64,000 nucleotides of DNA. Origin: Spinellus fusiger (lineage: Eukaryota; Mucoromycota; Mucoromycetes; Mucorales; Phycomycetaceae). Positions 1 through 10,678 of this stretch are shown in pieces. The DNA lies in assembly GCA_025094145.1 (NCBI GenBank), contig JALLLS010000072.1, positions 62,001 to 126,000 of the forward strand. Reading direction: 5' to 3'. Under the pieces are notes generated by a model that ran no database searches, was not told the DNA's origin, and saw nothing but the letters and a program-made list of their open reading frames with translations. The translations under genes were made by a program, and so were the position numbers. Position 1 is the stretch's first letter, and every line of letters starts with the position of its first letter.

Positions 1-51
1 TATATCTATTACATTCCTAAACCACACCTTTTGCCTTTAGGTTTTTTAACA
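1..51 (+). repeat. 3' end of the gypsy element's 5' LTR (cut by window)
   Basis: It matches the end of the 3' LTR (about 3079-3132) and finishes in AACA, the expected LTR terminus. No clear tRNA-type primer-binding site follows at 52. Confidence 0.6.
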
Positions 52-69
52 CTTATTTCTTCATTTACA

Positions 70-915
70 ATGCCTGACAATACCACCCCTACTATTACCA
101 GCACCACAAAAGCTGAAGGTCTGGTCCAAATGGATATCTCCTCTGCCCAAAATCTCTTTGAGAAGAAGGCTCCCACCTTTACAAGTACAATTGAGTCCAT
201 GGACATTGAGACATGGAAGGGAAAGATGGCCCAGTAGGAAAAGATCCTTTTGAACAGACTGGATCCCTATATCAAGGTAATCCTCCTCCAAACCAAATTG
301 GCAGGCCCAGCTGCTTTCCTAGCAGACCTCCACACGTGTGACACTCCAGAGAAACTCTACTTGCTGCTTGGAACTATCTTCCCTGTTCACACCCACAGAA
401 CCAAGACTCTGGTAAAGCTAGACAAAGGTGACTACTTTGCAGGATATACAGCCATCACTTGTGTACAAGAAGCCCAAAGAACCTACCATCTCTTGACACC
501 TTCAGATGCTGCTGCCCATACCATAGCCACTGCACTGTACAAGACATTTCCTCAAGTATGGAACTTTACAGGAAAGTCCCCAAGTCTGGTAACAGAGGCA
601 AACTTTGAGAAGATACTGGTCAGGTTCTCAGAGTTTGCTGAGATCACTCTCCCTGTGGCAAAGGCCCCTTACCCCCAAACAGAGGGAGCTCTGAGGCAAC
701 AAAACCTCACCCCTGAGAGTCACCATCACATACAACAAGCCCCACACACTCACCACCAGATGCCACACCAAAAGAGAAGACCTAGGGAGAATTGCTCAGG
801 ATACCAGGACCTGGAGAGATAGCTGGAGGCTCAGAACAAAGAAATGGAGGCCCAAGAGAAGCAGATAAAAGTACTGCTAGCACAACTCAACAAGGGCTCT
901 TTGGGAAAAGTCTAA
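70..915 (+). pseudogene. gag-like ORF of the gypsy element, broken
   Basis: One frame runs from the ATG at 70 to a stop near 915 with two in-frame TAG codons, at 235 and 820. The product would be a capsid-like protein of about 280 residues. After residue ~250 there is a Q/E/K-rich stretch (LEAQNKEMEAQEKQI) that looks like a coiled coil. No CCHC zinc knuckle is visible. The identification rests mainly on position upstream of a retroviral-type protease, since gag proteins diverge quickly. The protease frame overlaps its end in another frame, as in many retroelements. Confidence 0.5.
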
Positions 916-1340
916 GCAGTGTTTACAACCCCTCACCTCTAGTCATAGGATCTCTTATGTTGAATAAAAACATACCAAACACTAGTTGGAGTAAACACTG
1001 CAAAAATATGAGGGACAAACCCACACACTGGGTCACTCTGCCAGATACAGAAATAGGTAGAAAGAGTGTAAAAGCAGTTGCAGACCAAGGGGCAACAGCA
1101 AATTTAGTCACTAAGGAGACTGTTGACAGACTGGGCCTAAGCATAAGAACAGAATCACCTTCAAAGCTCCAATCCTTGTGGAACACAGACACATATACCA
1201 CCTATGGACAAGCCAATGCTAAAGTCAGAGTGAATGGCTGTCCAGGCAGATGGATAAGCTTAGTGGTGGTAGACTTTGAGACAGAGTGGGACCTTCTCTT
1301 AGGATCCAAGACATTGGAAGCCATAGGCTACCTATTGTAA
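792..1340 (+). pseudogene. Retroviral-type aspartic protease segment
   Basis: This ORF of about 180 codons contains ADQGATANLVTKE, which fits the catalytic D-x-G-A motif of retropepsins of LTR retrotransposons. A later segment, DLLLGSKTLEAIGYLL, resembles the conserved I/L-L-G motif of the second half of the fold. The first ~50 residues overlap the gag frame and are probably not protease. The ORF ends at the start of a foreign solo LTR, so the natural continuation into reverse transcriptase is missing. Confidence 0.6.
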
Positions 1341-1589
1341 TTATGAAGACAATGGTAGCAGTCACAGACCAATTATTAAGCTGTCTTCTTTCTACAATGT
1401 AATTCATAGTTAAGACACCACATATTAAAGTCTACTGTACAGGCCATCATTATCAAGTATCCTAAAACAGTAATAGATTATTCTCAATAACACAGTCACC
1501 TGTCTATTTAGTATAAATAGACATGTCAAAATTGTTTTAATAAAAGCATCTTGTTCTTGAGTCTGATTAATTCCTTTTTGAATTTAACA
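1333..1589 (+). repeat. Solo LTR, family S2, copy a
   Basis: It is close to identical along its length with the TSD-flanked LTR at 18462-18716, including the TATA-like stretch AGTATAAATAGA and an AATAAA-type signal. It ends in TTTAACA; the first bases are TATTGTAAT where the other copy has TGTTGTAAT. No 5-bp duplication flanks it, unlike the 18.5-kb copy. It lies exactly where the host gypsy element loses its reverse transcriptase, suggesting LTR-LTR recombination that deleted DNA. Confidence 0.75.
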
Positions 1590-2927
1590 CACTTCTGTCA
1601 GTTGAGTGCTTTACAACAAAGATCTTATATGCCAATGACTACTTCTGCCACCTCTGAAGCCTGGGAGCATGTCTACATTGACTTGTTGCAAAATGGAGAG
1701 GATGAGGATCCAGAAATAAATGCCCTGATAGCTGTAGGCCTGGCCAGTGGCTACTATGAAGTTTATCCTATTGCTGACATGACTACTACAACAGTGATAG
1801 ATACTCTCAAACAAATCTGATTCTCTCAGCATGGCCTCTGCAAAAAAACTACTAGTGACAATGGCCATCAATTCATATCACATAAATTTGTAGACTATCT
1901 TGAAAGGAAGAACATCCAACATATATGTACCTCTCCTATGCACCCTCAATCCAAACTGGCCAAAATATCTGTGAAACTATTTAAATATAAACTCAGAAGA
2001 CAGAAGATCAAACAATCTGAAGTCAGAGGATGGACACACCACATACCATACATAGTGGCTACACATGCACACACTATATCAGCAGCCATAGGATGTACTC
2101 CATTTGAGCATTTCTATCCAAGAACACCAATTGAGCTTGGGCAGCCAGGTCTGACAAGACATCAAGAATATGAGTGTGGTGTTGAGGCCCTAGAAAAAAG
2201 GTTGGCAGAAGCAATGGCTCAACAAAGAGATATTTCTAGGAGAAAAGCTCTGGAAAGGGCAAACAATAACATAAGACCTAGATGGTTTGAGCCTGGAGAA
2301 TGGGTCTTGGGGAAGATTTTACCAAAAGTCTCCATCATGTCCAAGCAGTGGGAAAGAAGGTTGGGTCTTTTCCAAGTGATAGCTAGGCACTGTTCAGTAT
2401 ACTTGATGTAGGACAGAGAAGGTATACCTCTGGCAAAGAATTGCCATGGAAACAGGCTGATGTCCTACTTCTGGGATGAAGGAGAAGAACTAACACAGCT
2501 TGGAAGCCCTCCACCACCAGATCAAGAGCATATAGAAGAACTACAAGTACCAGAAAGCCCAACACAAGAGGAAGACTTGTCAGAAACTCAAGAAAGAATA
2601 TAAGAGTATGAAGTAGAAGAGAAAGTCAAAGAGCCTCAAGGTGTTGTGGATGCTTAAAAAGATCTGCAATCAGAAGAAGAACAGGGAGAAGAAGTCTTAC
2701 CAGTGGTTGGCCATTCTGACCATGAACATGACCAAAATGAAGGCACAAGCACCTTGGGACAAAGCAGGTATGGCCAAAAAAGAATAGCCATAGAAAAGTG
2801 GAAAGACCAGTGCAAACAAGAAAGAGAACTGCCACTCAGCAATCCTATAGTGCCAGGTCTATCACTGAGGCCCTTAAGAAGACTTAGGATAAGCCAAGAG
2901 GATGAAGAGTATAATGAAGACCTTTAG
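1590..2927 (+). pseudogene. Integrase remnant of the gypsy element
   Basis: The core domain is recognisable: HVYIDLLQ carries the first catalytic Asp, TTSDNGHQF (about 1853-1879) the second, and MHPQSKLAKISVKLFK the third block. In that block Ty3/gypsy integrases have HPQS-N-G-LAE; here the glycine is missing and the catalytic Glu reads Lys. After it come the C-terminal segment KQWERRLGLFQVIARH and an acidic tail. In-frame stops are at 1818 (TGA), 2409 (TAG), 2601 (TAA) and others. The same Lys and the 2409 stop occur in the second copy at 22.1-23.3 kb, so the defects predate the separation of the copies. Confidence 0.75.
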
Positions 2928-2998
2928 CAAGGCACAAGCCTTAAAGTATTTTGGAAAAAGGGAATGATGAACACACCCCTCCATAATCCCATAAGACT

Positions 2999-3132
2999 TG
3001 TTATTATAAAAAGTAATCAATGTAAATTAGAAGAAAGTATATAAGCTTGCTCAATTGATAGCAGAAGCAAATTGAGAACTATATCTATTACATTTATAAA
3101 CTACACCTTTGGCCTTTAGGTTTTTTTTAAAA
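2999..3132 (+). repeat. 3' LTR of the gypsy element (approximate ends)
   Basis: A short LTR is proposed from TGTTATTATAA to TTTTTTAAAA. TGTT is the inverse of the AACA end seen at position 51 and in the second copy near 22116. It contains TATA-like stretches. A purine run (GGAAAAAGGGAA) lies about 35 bp upstream rather than adjacent, so the left border is uncertain. Confidence 0.5.
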
Positions 3133-3411
3133 ATAATAGATCAAAATTAAGTTTGTTTAAAACATATACATAAATTATACAGACACTTTTTTCAATAATA
3201 TTAAAATTTAGAGTCAATAATTATTACTTTAAAATATTATTACAATTTTAGCATATATTTAAAATTAAATACATAGCAATATATTAATAGATGAAACTTA
3301 TAATAACATTATAATTGTATTATAAAATTCAAAATGTATCTAAAAATGCTCAATAAAAAAGTGTCTTATACAAAATAAAACTATCTTAAATAGATAAGAC
3401 ATGATTGTAGA
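3133..3411. other. AT-rich spacer, no gene seen
   Basis: Very AT-rich sequence between the gypsy element and the tRNA gene. I see no ORF or repeat match. On the minus strand a TTTT run about 40 nt past the tRNA could end pol III transcription. Confidence 0.5.
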
Positions 3412-3483
3412 AGGTCGTGCCGAGGATCGAACTCGGATTGGTGGATTCAAAGTCCACCGTGATAACCATTACACTACACAACC
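3412..3483 (-). tRNA. tRNA-Gln (anticodon TTG)
   Basis: Read on the minus strand, the 72 nt fold as a complete cloverleaf. The acceptor stem GGTTGTG pairs with CACGACC. The D arm is GTGT/TCAC, the anticodon stem is GTGGA/TCCAC with loop CTTTGAA (anticodon TTG, reading CAA), and the T arm is CCGAG-TTCGATC-CTCGG. The discriminator base is T, as in yeast tRNA-Gln. No intron is present. The internal A and B boxes appear intact, so it is probably functional. It is the only clear host gene in the first 37 kb. Confidence 0.95.
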
Positions 3484-4172
3484 AGTGCACGCTGATGCGT
3501 AGACTTCTGGGTTACTACCCATGCTAGTAGATTTTGTTTCTTTTTCATATCTCTCTATCTTTTCATCTATTTTTTCAATGTTTAGTTAGATGTTTTTACT
3601 TTCTATTACTCTTATATTCATCTGAAGAGATCACAATGCTTGAAAAAGCTGTAGCATATCTCTAAACAATTTTTTTAACCTATACTACATAACCTTTCTT
3701 TCACTTGACATGTGGTGTTGTGAGTTTGTTGGCCTCAGTGACTGCCAGGCATAGTGCAGTGAGTTGACTTTGAAAATTTCTCTGTTCCTTGACTATTTCC
3801 TTTTTGGTTCTGTTTCTCTTTCTTTCCTTTTTGTGTTGATCTTCTCTTTTCTTCCTCTTTTGGGATTCAGTATGTTTCTGACATTTTCTGTACATGGTAT
3901 AGAGATCAATACTCTTGTCCCACAATCTTTTTCTTTTCTTTACTCTTTTTCTTATACTATTCTATTTTCTACCTAAACTTGTCTTCTCTTCTCTTGTCTT
4001 GTCTTTATGATGTATTTCTTTAAACTATTTTAGTTGCTTTTGCAGTAGATAACTTCATTACTATAAGTTCATCTCAATAGCACTAATTTAGTTTTCTTTT
4101 CTTTTTCTCCTGAAGAATCATTGTTATAATGTATTCTTATAACAATGCTAGTTTAGCTTATTCATATATGAT
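3484..4172. other. Pyrimidine-rich spacer, no gene supported
   Basis: Long T/C-rich runs dominate the plus strand. The minus-strand ORF at 3701-3925 is Lys/Glu-rich only because of this composition and is not called a gene. Confidence 0.5.
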
Positions 4173-4617
4173 GTAGTAACAATGCAATTGTCTTAATACT
4201 TTTTCTCTAGAATTGATTTCCTATGAAATCATTCTCTATTTTAAAATTTAGTTCTTTAGTATAAATATCCCATTAACAAAAAACTGAAATAAATTGTCAA
4301 ATAATACTCCAAGATTTTCTTTTATCTTTTTATTCTTCTGTTGTTCTTTTTGATATCTTCTGAGACAAGTTTTGGGCAGTGCTACTGTGATTTCTTATGA
4401 AGTATTATTGTCATTTACAAATTAATTCTTAGCAAAGTATTGATTACATTATATTATTTTGTACCTGTGTGTACTGTTGTTTCTCTTTTATCTGTTTTCT
4501 TTTGCTTCACTGTTGTGTTGCAAAGTATTATTCTTATTTGTTTTCATAGTCTATTCAATTGAACTGACTATTCCCCTACCTCCAAATTTTATTCCAAACC
4601 CTTTCCTTACCTTATTA
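4173..4617 (+). repeat. Dispersed repeat R, copy 1
   Basis: The sequence from 4173 (CAATGCAATTGTCTTAATAC) to about 4612 (CTTACCTTATTACT) is matched by 18074-18810 once the 255-bp LTR in the second copy is removed. The match is interrupted at 4618 by the LINE L1 3' end. The repeat has no ORF and its class is unknown. Confidence 0.7.
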
Positions 4618-4994
4618 CTACAGTTCAAAGTATTTTTATTTTTGGGTGTTGGATGCTATTTGCACATTGGGCATGTTAGCCACCCCATGAGAACCTTTGA
4701 AAAATAAGAATAAACATTGAAACACTTCAAATACAAAAGTGAAGAAATAATGCAGAAGAATAAGAGACAGATAGACAGAGAATACAAAACCTCATATCAG
4801 AAAAAAATGATAAAAAGTAGGTAATGATGGTAAACTAAGAATTATAAATAGACACCCAAAAGGCCATAAAGTCAGCAAGGAAACCAGGACACCAAAAAGA
4901 TAACTGTTATCCTATGGTAATCTGAAATCCAACAAGGGATACTTGGAGCAACTTGGACAATCCTGAGAACACAAATACAGCAACTATAGTGTCA
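4618..4994 (-). mobile_element. LINE L1 3'-end fragment
   Basis: It matches the 3' untranslated part of L1-B (25508-25917), beginning TTCAAAGTATTTT on the plus strand as all L1 3' ends here do, and preceded by ACAG. It is cut at 4994 by a Tc1 insertion at a TA. The rest of this L1 copy is absent. Either it belonged to L1-A, or it was joined to it by the LTR recombination at 5337-5911. Confidence 0.75.
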
Positions 4995-5336
4995 GGCAAA
5001 AAAATAGTCAAAGTTTTTAATTTCCAATAGGATTCTTGTTTGGGGCAATACTTATTCTTTGTCATAAAAACACATATTAAAAACACAGTAGAGACTTGAA
5101 AATTGGATGAAGTATAAAGAAGGTCAACAGAATAATATAAACAAATTTATTGGGTGGAAACCCTTAATATTTTGTGTTTCTACCCTTGGCCTCTATAACA
5201 GCCCTACATTTCTGATACATGCTGTTAATGAGGTTGTTGTTAATCTCTTTGGGAATCTTGTCCCATTCCTGGACCAGGAGAGCCTTCAGATCCTGGAGGG
5301 TGTTTGCTGGGGTCATTCTCTTCCAAACTGTTCTGT
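4995..5336 (-). pseudogene. Tc1/mariner fragment (transposase C-terminus and right end)
   Basis: On the minus strand the sequence encodes the last ~55 residues of the Tc1 transposase found at 16.8 and 30.9 kb, ending KGRNTKY. The non-coding right end follows, to TAGTGTCAGGC at a TA. The homologous L1-B sequence is uninterrupted at this point (near 25914), so this is a Tc1 insertion in an L1 3' UTR. The remaining 5' two thirds of the transposase are missing because the solo LTR at 5337 replaces them. Confidence 0.75.
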
Positions 5337-5911
5337 AATTATTCAGACAAGTAGAAAATAATGAGACTGAACAAAGATAACTTTTATTAAGTGAAGAGTG
5401 GTTCATTATTTATACTTTTTGTGGGTGCTTATCCTTCAGTGGCATTCTACCTTTTGGTAGTTAATGGTTAGTCCATGGCATAGCTTATTGATAGATGCAA
5501 CCATATGGTTGGTATAGATGATTTATCCTATGGTAGTTTACATAGGTGTAGCTTTATGGTTGGTGTAGGTGTTCTACCTAATGGTAGACTACATGTTGGA
5601 GCCTTATGGTTGGTTCATTGAATAAGCACACCATTATAGAGCCATCTATTATGTCTTCACTTTTAATTGCCTTTGATAGGTCTTATTTAATCCACTAAGG
5701 ATTTATAAATGAAGGCAGCTCATTAAGTGTCCAATAATAATTTGAGCTTAGAAGGTTGATTTGTAGTTACAACCAATCAGTGAGATGATACAGAGATGTA
5801 CTATGGTACTTGTGTGCACTCAAGCTTTCATAGAGTATTCTGAATGTCACAGCACACTACTTGTGTTGACTTATTCATAGAGAATCTTTGGATTGAAATT
5901 GGAACACAACA
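5337..5911 (-). repeat. Solo LTR, family S3, copy a
   Basis: It is strongly similar to 23384-23929 over its full length. In the minus orientation it reads TGTTGTGTTCC near the start and has TATAAATA followed by AATAAA, as expected for an LTR promoter and polyadenylation signal. It separates a truncated Tc1 (left) from a truncated L1 (right) and has no target-site duplication, which suggests deletion by recombination between two LTRs at different loci. The left border is uncertain by about 8 bp. Confidence 0.7.
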
Positions 5912-8900
5912 AAAGGAAACAAGAGTATATGTTAGGGAGGGTGGCTAATTGGGCAACCTGGATTGTTCCAAACCTAGCAGTAGCAGATCTAGCAAGACAA
6001 AGTCTCAGACAAGCAGACTGACAGGTTTGTAGTGGGTGGATGCCTAGTCTATTGACATTACAAATAACCAACCCATACTCCAAAATAGGCCAAAAAAACA
6101 GTATAAGCTCTTAGGACTGCTGTAATCCCTAAGCCATACATGTTTACACCCATTCCTCTCAGCTTTTGCATTACTGCAATTGCCTTGACTTGTGAGTGTG
6201 AGAAAAGTGTGTCTTGGTTAATACCTTGATGTGAAAAGGGGATACCAAGGTACTTGAAAGTATCACAGCCTTGAAGCTCATTGCCATAGAGATAAAATGG
6301 CACATTGGCTGGGGCATTGAGTACTTTACATTTGGAGGGACTCCATTTGTAACCAAGGAGGGTTGAGTGAATTTTGGCAAGTGCCAGCATTTGATGTATA
6401 TCTTTGGGCAGCCCATAAGAGCCACATCATCAGCATACAACAAACAATTCATAGGAGCCCAAGTAACAGTAACATAGGATGGACTGTAAGAGGAATCTGA
6501 TAACTCTTCTGAGTCATCTGAAACTGTAGAAGTAGGAAAAGGATTGTGAAGGGAATTCTGTAACTTGTCAAGCAATGCATGAACAGTTGCCTGTGGGGAA
6601 GCAAAAGAAAAAGGATTTTGAGCACAGAGATTAATGGACCATCCCATGGTAGGTGGGTACATACCAACCAGTATTGGGGATACCAAAGCAAACCTTAAGA
6701 AATGTGGAAGAGTATCAATGAAAATAGAATAAAGAAATAGAGAAAGAATACTACCCTGTAAGACTCATTGTTTAGGTGCAATGTCCCAGGATGCTACATT
6801 TTTCAGAATCAAATTCACCACAATGTCATCAAATAAATTCTGTAGTAGCAAGAACAATGGCTGAGACACAAAGGGCATCAGCAACTCCCATATGACAGAG
6901 CATTCCACACTATTATATGCAGCTGTAATATCTAGGAAGACAACAACTAGAGGTTTTGGATCTTGCTCTCCTGATCCTTGGGCAGTGTACAACCCCATAA
7001 GTTTGTGGATACAGAGGGCCTGGTCTAGAGTTCCACGACAAGCACAAAATCCACCTTGAGCCATGTCCAATGCAGGCATGGTTGAAAGGAGCTCCCCAGC
7101 TATACATCTTTCTAAGAGCTTACAAAACACCAATGTCAAGCTAATAGGCCAATAGTTACTAGGGTCATCCTGCTCTCCTTTGTTTTTGTAAATAGGTACC
7201 ACCTGTGCTGTTCTCCAGGTCACAGGCGTCCACAACCATCTCCAACACAATGTGAAGATCTGATGTAACAGAGGCACTAGCACTCAAACTAGGGGTTTGA
7301 GCATTTCTGCTCTAATATGATCAATGCCTGATGCTTTTTGATTTGGCATCTTTTGAATAGCAGAGTGAATAAAGTCTACGTCCTATGGGACTGAATTGTC
7401 TTAGAGAATAAATTCCTGACACTCCTGTCTTTCTGTAGATCTGCCAAACACACTCTCTAGGTGGTCAATCATGTGATTGGCAGCATGCCAAGGGCCCTCT
7501 GGAGATGACGGGGAAATTGGCAAACGTCTCCACATCCTCATTCTTTTCACAGCACTTGTTATCTCTGTTAAGCCCTTATGGACTTTATCACAAAATAAAT
7601 GCCAGGTTTTTTGTTGTGCTTGCCTTAAAGTCTTTCTCAAAGCTAAACATGCTTCCTCATACAAGTGGTGGGCTTCAATGCATTCAATATCATTGCCTAC
7701 CCATCATCTAAAATGATAAAGTTCTTGACAATGGTCAGCTAACTGTTGTAGATCAGCATTTCAGTAGCTTTTCCAAGCTTTTGGATGGGATTGTGTGCAC
7801 CCTACGCTATCATCCAGGGCCTTGTAGATTGACTCATTGAGTCTCTCAGCAAAGTCCTCCATCTTAACAGAATACAACAGGGTTTTGTCTTCCAATATTT
7901 TTTGGATCTCTCTTTGCAGTTCACCTGTGTTCTCTGCAAAACATTGCTTGTACTGGTCACAGACTGTTTGTTTGTTTAAACATTGCAGTCTCCAGAGGTA
8001 ACAGACAACTGTTTCTGTTGTGAGCAGTGGTATGAGCAATGGCTGAAAGGACAGCTCACACAAGCAGTGGTCTGAATAACGTTTTAAAAGTAATTATGCT
8101 AATATGGTCTTTATTTTTATAAATATACTAAACATCCATACAACTTTAAATATATGCTTTAGCTTTAAATATACAAATCAGCTTTAAATGTAATTAATAA
8201 TTATAAGCTTACTATATTTTTATGATTTAAATAATATTTTTATTACCTCAATTTAATTTATAAAACAATTATGTAATTAGAAACTTTTTATTTATTTAAA
8301 ATTAAGCCTAAGATATTCTATAAATAATTGGAGATATAATACTTTTAAACAATTTTCTCTGAACCTAATATCAGATCGTCCCTAATGTGCAAGTACACTT
8401 TGGAGAAGTTGTAGCTTCTTGACAGGAACAGGTCAATAATGCTAGCAAACCAACAACCATCTGCTAGAATTTGCTCATATGTAGGCAAGCCAAATGCCAA
8501 CTCTGAGTTCCACAAGGTTAGATCCTGATGGCAGATCCAGTCTTCAAATCCCACATGTCTGTCATTTATGCCATGATCTTCAGTCAGGTGGCCTAAATGT
8601 GTATTCAGGTCACCAAGGATGGGTGTGAAGTTGTCTATGGGTAGTGAATTCAACCTTTCCACAGTCTCACTAGACAACAGCCTTGGAGGTAGGTACAGAC
8701 CATGGAGTGTATATGGGCCAATCCTACAGGAGACAACAAAAGGATTAGTAATGGGTAAGGAATGTACATGGTAAGGAAAGTCAGGACAAATAAAGAATAA
8801 GACTCAATCAAAACCTTGTCCAGCATCACCATGGGCTGTAGCATAGTTGTGTATTTGTATTCAGGGGCACCTCAACATTTGCATATCTTTGGTCAGGAAA

Positions 8901-9013
8901 GTCTCTGTTACTAAAAGTATATCAATATTATTCTGCACACACACATTCAGAACGTTCACCAGTTTGGGCCTGATTCCACAAGTGTTCAATAGACCAATCT
9001 TCAGTCTATTCAT
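5912..9013 (-). pseudogene. L1-A ORF2: endonuclease-reverse transcriptase, broken
   Basis: ORF2 starts at 9013 with the ATG overlapping the ORF1 stop (ATGA). The N-terminal part is an apurinic-endonuclease-like domain (LLNTCGIRP, VTETFLTKD, ILGDLNTHLG). The reverse transcriptase part has VVPIYKNKGEQDDPSNYWPISL, the LDITAAYNS motif, VLQGSILSP, and LLYADDVALM with the catalytic YADD (near 6420-6440). Frameshifts, a 281-bp MITE and in-frame TGA codons (near 6766 and 7284, both shared with L1-B) inactivate it. It stops at 5912 where the S3 LTR begins. Confidence 0.8.
8077..8357. mobile_element. 281-bp MITE-like insertion in L1-A ORF2
   Basis: Compared with L1-B (28881, uninterrupted TCTGAACC), L1-A carries 281 extra AT-rich bases flanked by a 6-bp duplication TCTGAA (8071-8076 and 8358-8363). 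The ends are imperfect inverted repeats: TAACGTTTTAAAAGTA on the left and GAAAATTGTTTAAAAGTA read inward from the right. No ORF is present, and I saw no second copy in the window. The superfamily is not clear from a 6-bp target duplication alone. Confidence 0.75.
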
Positions 9014-10203
9014 AATTCTTCTTGGTGGGTGTTTTGGGCATCTCCCTTATCTTTGTCCATTGCTGAGCTTGATCCAAATGCCTGGATGGCTTCTTCTTCA
9101 AGGGTGGTGAGGTGGCTGGCAACTGGGGTCTTGGCCTTAAGATCTGCCAAGAGCTTCTCAAAGGCAGTGGCAGAGAGGTGGGGAGTGGCATTACCAGAGC
9201 CAAAGTGGCAAGCAATGCTGTACCCTAAGTGAGTGGGGGAACAAAGACAGGTGTTGGACACTCTCTGATCAAAGAGTTCTTGGGCCTTTGCAGCCTTGGC
9301 ATTGTCAGCTTCCTCCCAAAGCTTTGGGTCTGCAATAGCTGCAGCAGACACAGGGTTAAAGTCCTTCATTGGACTGATCTTCAGCTTCTTGAGGTGCTCC
9401 TTGAGTTTCTTTTTGTAGCTGCTGTGGACCAGCAGTGCAAATGTTCCCCTTTGTAAGAGACCACTGGAAACAGGTAGGGAGAAGGTACTAGGTGTTGTGC
9501 ATATGAGACAAGATATAGTAAATAGTATAAGCTGATAACAGATATCAGAATGCAGATTTTATTATGACAATTGGATAAGTATTTATATGAATGTTTCTAT
9601 GGTACTATCCAATTACTAAGTGACATATGCTATACAAATAATAAAGGAGTGTATGATCAGTGACATAGAAGTGATGCAAAATAAAGGAGTGTTCAGATTA
9701 GGTCATCACACCCTTGCCAGGAAGTGGATGTTGATGATGTGTGACTGTTGGATCTTTAACAATCCCAACATCTTGCAGACCTGGCCATACTTGAGGTGAT
9801 GGCAGCAAGGGACATATACAAATTTGTATGCTGATGGTCTAGTGGGCTCCTGCAAGGCACAGACTGGTTGTGCCTTAAGCACTGCTTTGGCCTTTGTAGG
9901 CTTCTTGGCCTGGGTGTTCTTCTTTGCCATGCTGGCATAGGTGGTGGGTGTGGGTGTGGGTTTGGGTGTGGAGGTTGGGGCATGCTTTGAAGCAGCAGTC
10001 AAGTTGTTCTGCTTAGCAGGAGTGGCAGTGGCAGTGTTGGCAGTGGCCTGAGCCTTGATGGATGCAATCATTGCATCTTTGGCCTTCAATTGGACCTCCA
10101 ATTCCTGGATACAGAGTCCAAAGATCTCCATCTGTTTTTGGATTGCTGCCATCATCTGCAGCATCTGTTGGGTGTGGGTGTTAGCCTTTTCCACCTTGGA
10201 CAT
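9010..10203 (-). pseudogene. L1-A ORF1, interrupted by a solo LTR
   Basis: The frame from the ATG at 10203 matches residues ~48-360 of the L1-B ORF1 protein. It has a Gln/Met-rich coiled coil (TQQMLQMMAAIQKQM), a Pro/Thr-rich linker, a basic KKNTQAKKPTKAKAV block and a C-terminal domain. The LTR at 9452-9710 splits the codons after KELK and several frameshifts add damage. The first ~47 residues upstream of 10203 are out of frame because of a stop. It ends TGA at 9010-9012, overlapping the ORF2 ATG. Confidence 0.75.
9452..9710 (-). repeat. Solo LTR, family S1, copy a
   Basis: A 259-bp insert runs TGTAAGAGACC ... GGTCATCACA, has TG/CA ends, and is flanked by the 5-bp duplication CCCTT (9447-9451 and 9711-9715). 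L1-B at 29975 gives the empty site. The second family member is at 21617-21913 in the opposite orientation. The direction is set by TATAAATA then AATAAA reading on the minus strand. Confidence 0.9.
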
Positions 10204-10678
10204 TTTATTTTTCTTGTTAGTTCTTGCTCAAGTGTATTTGGCAAGTATTTTTTCCTTTCTACTTTTGGGGATGTTGTAGGTGGCAGGAACATTGAAAGTG
10301 CCAAACTCAAAGGGTTTGGCTGGTGGTGCTAGGGTGAGATCTGTGGTTAGTGGATTCAGTGTGATGTGGGTGTTGGGGGGTGTTGTTGTTGACAGATAGA
10401 TGGTGGTAATGTTTGCTATTGATTTTTATATATACTCTTTTGGGTAATATTTATTACATGAAAGAGCCTTTTGAGAAAGATTTTTTTTTGTATAAGACAC
10501 TTTTTGTTGAGCATCTTTACACAGTCATATGTTGCACTGAGAGGTCTGACTGGGAAAGCATATTGGGCACAAGTCACTTCCAGAAAATTAAAATAATAGA
10601 AAAAAGAAAGAAAAAAAAACTAGCTAAACAAAAGGAGTATATAGGAGAAAAGGGCATAAAGTTAAAATAAACACTAGA

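Larger units (their letters stand above)
1..3132 (+). mobile_element. Decayed Ty3/gypsy-like LTR retrotransposon
   Basis: The stretch is bounded by two related end sequences: positions 1-51 match the last ~55 bases before 3132 at roughly nine in ten positions. Between them lie gag-like, aspartic protease and integrase remnants in the order expected for a Ty3/gypsy element. The reverse transcriptase and RNase H that should sit between protease and integrase are absent; a 257-bp solo LTR of another family (1333-1589) occupies the junction. Several in-frame stops make the copy inactive. The left LTR is cut by the window edge. A second copy of the integrase half lies inverted at 22116-23325. Confidence 0.8.
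5912..10468 (-). mobile_element. LINE L1-A (non-LTR retrotransposon), 3'-deleted
   Basis: It is collinear with L1-B: 5' leader, ORF1, then ORF2 with endonuclease and reverse transcriptase. The 3' part of ORF2 and the 3' UTR are missing beyond the S3 LTR. A MITE (8077-8357) splits ORF2 and a solo LTR (9452-9710) splits ORF1; L1-B gives the empty site for both. Its 5' end (AAAGAGCC at 10468) abuts TTTTGAGAAAGA, the same sequence that flanks L2-1 and L1-C and lies directly left of the Tc1 at 16716. Confidence 0.85.

Noticed and set aside
3701..3925. Lys/Arg-rich minus-strand ORF
   Set aside because: Product of a pyrimidine-rich tract; no motif.
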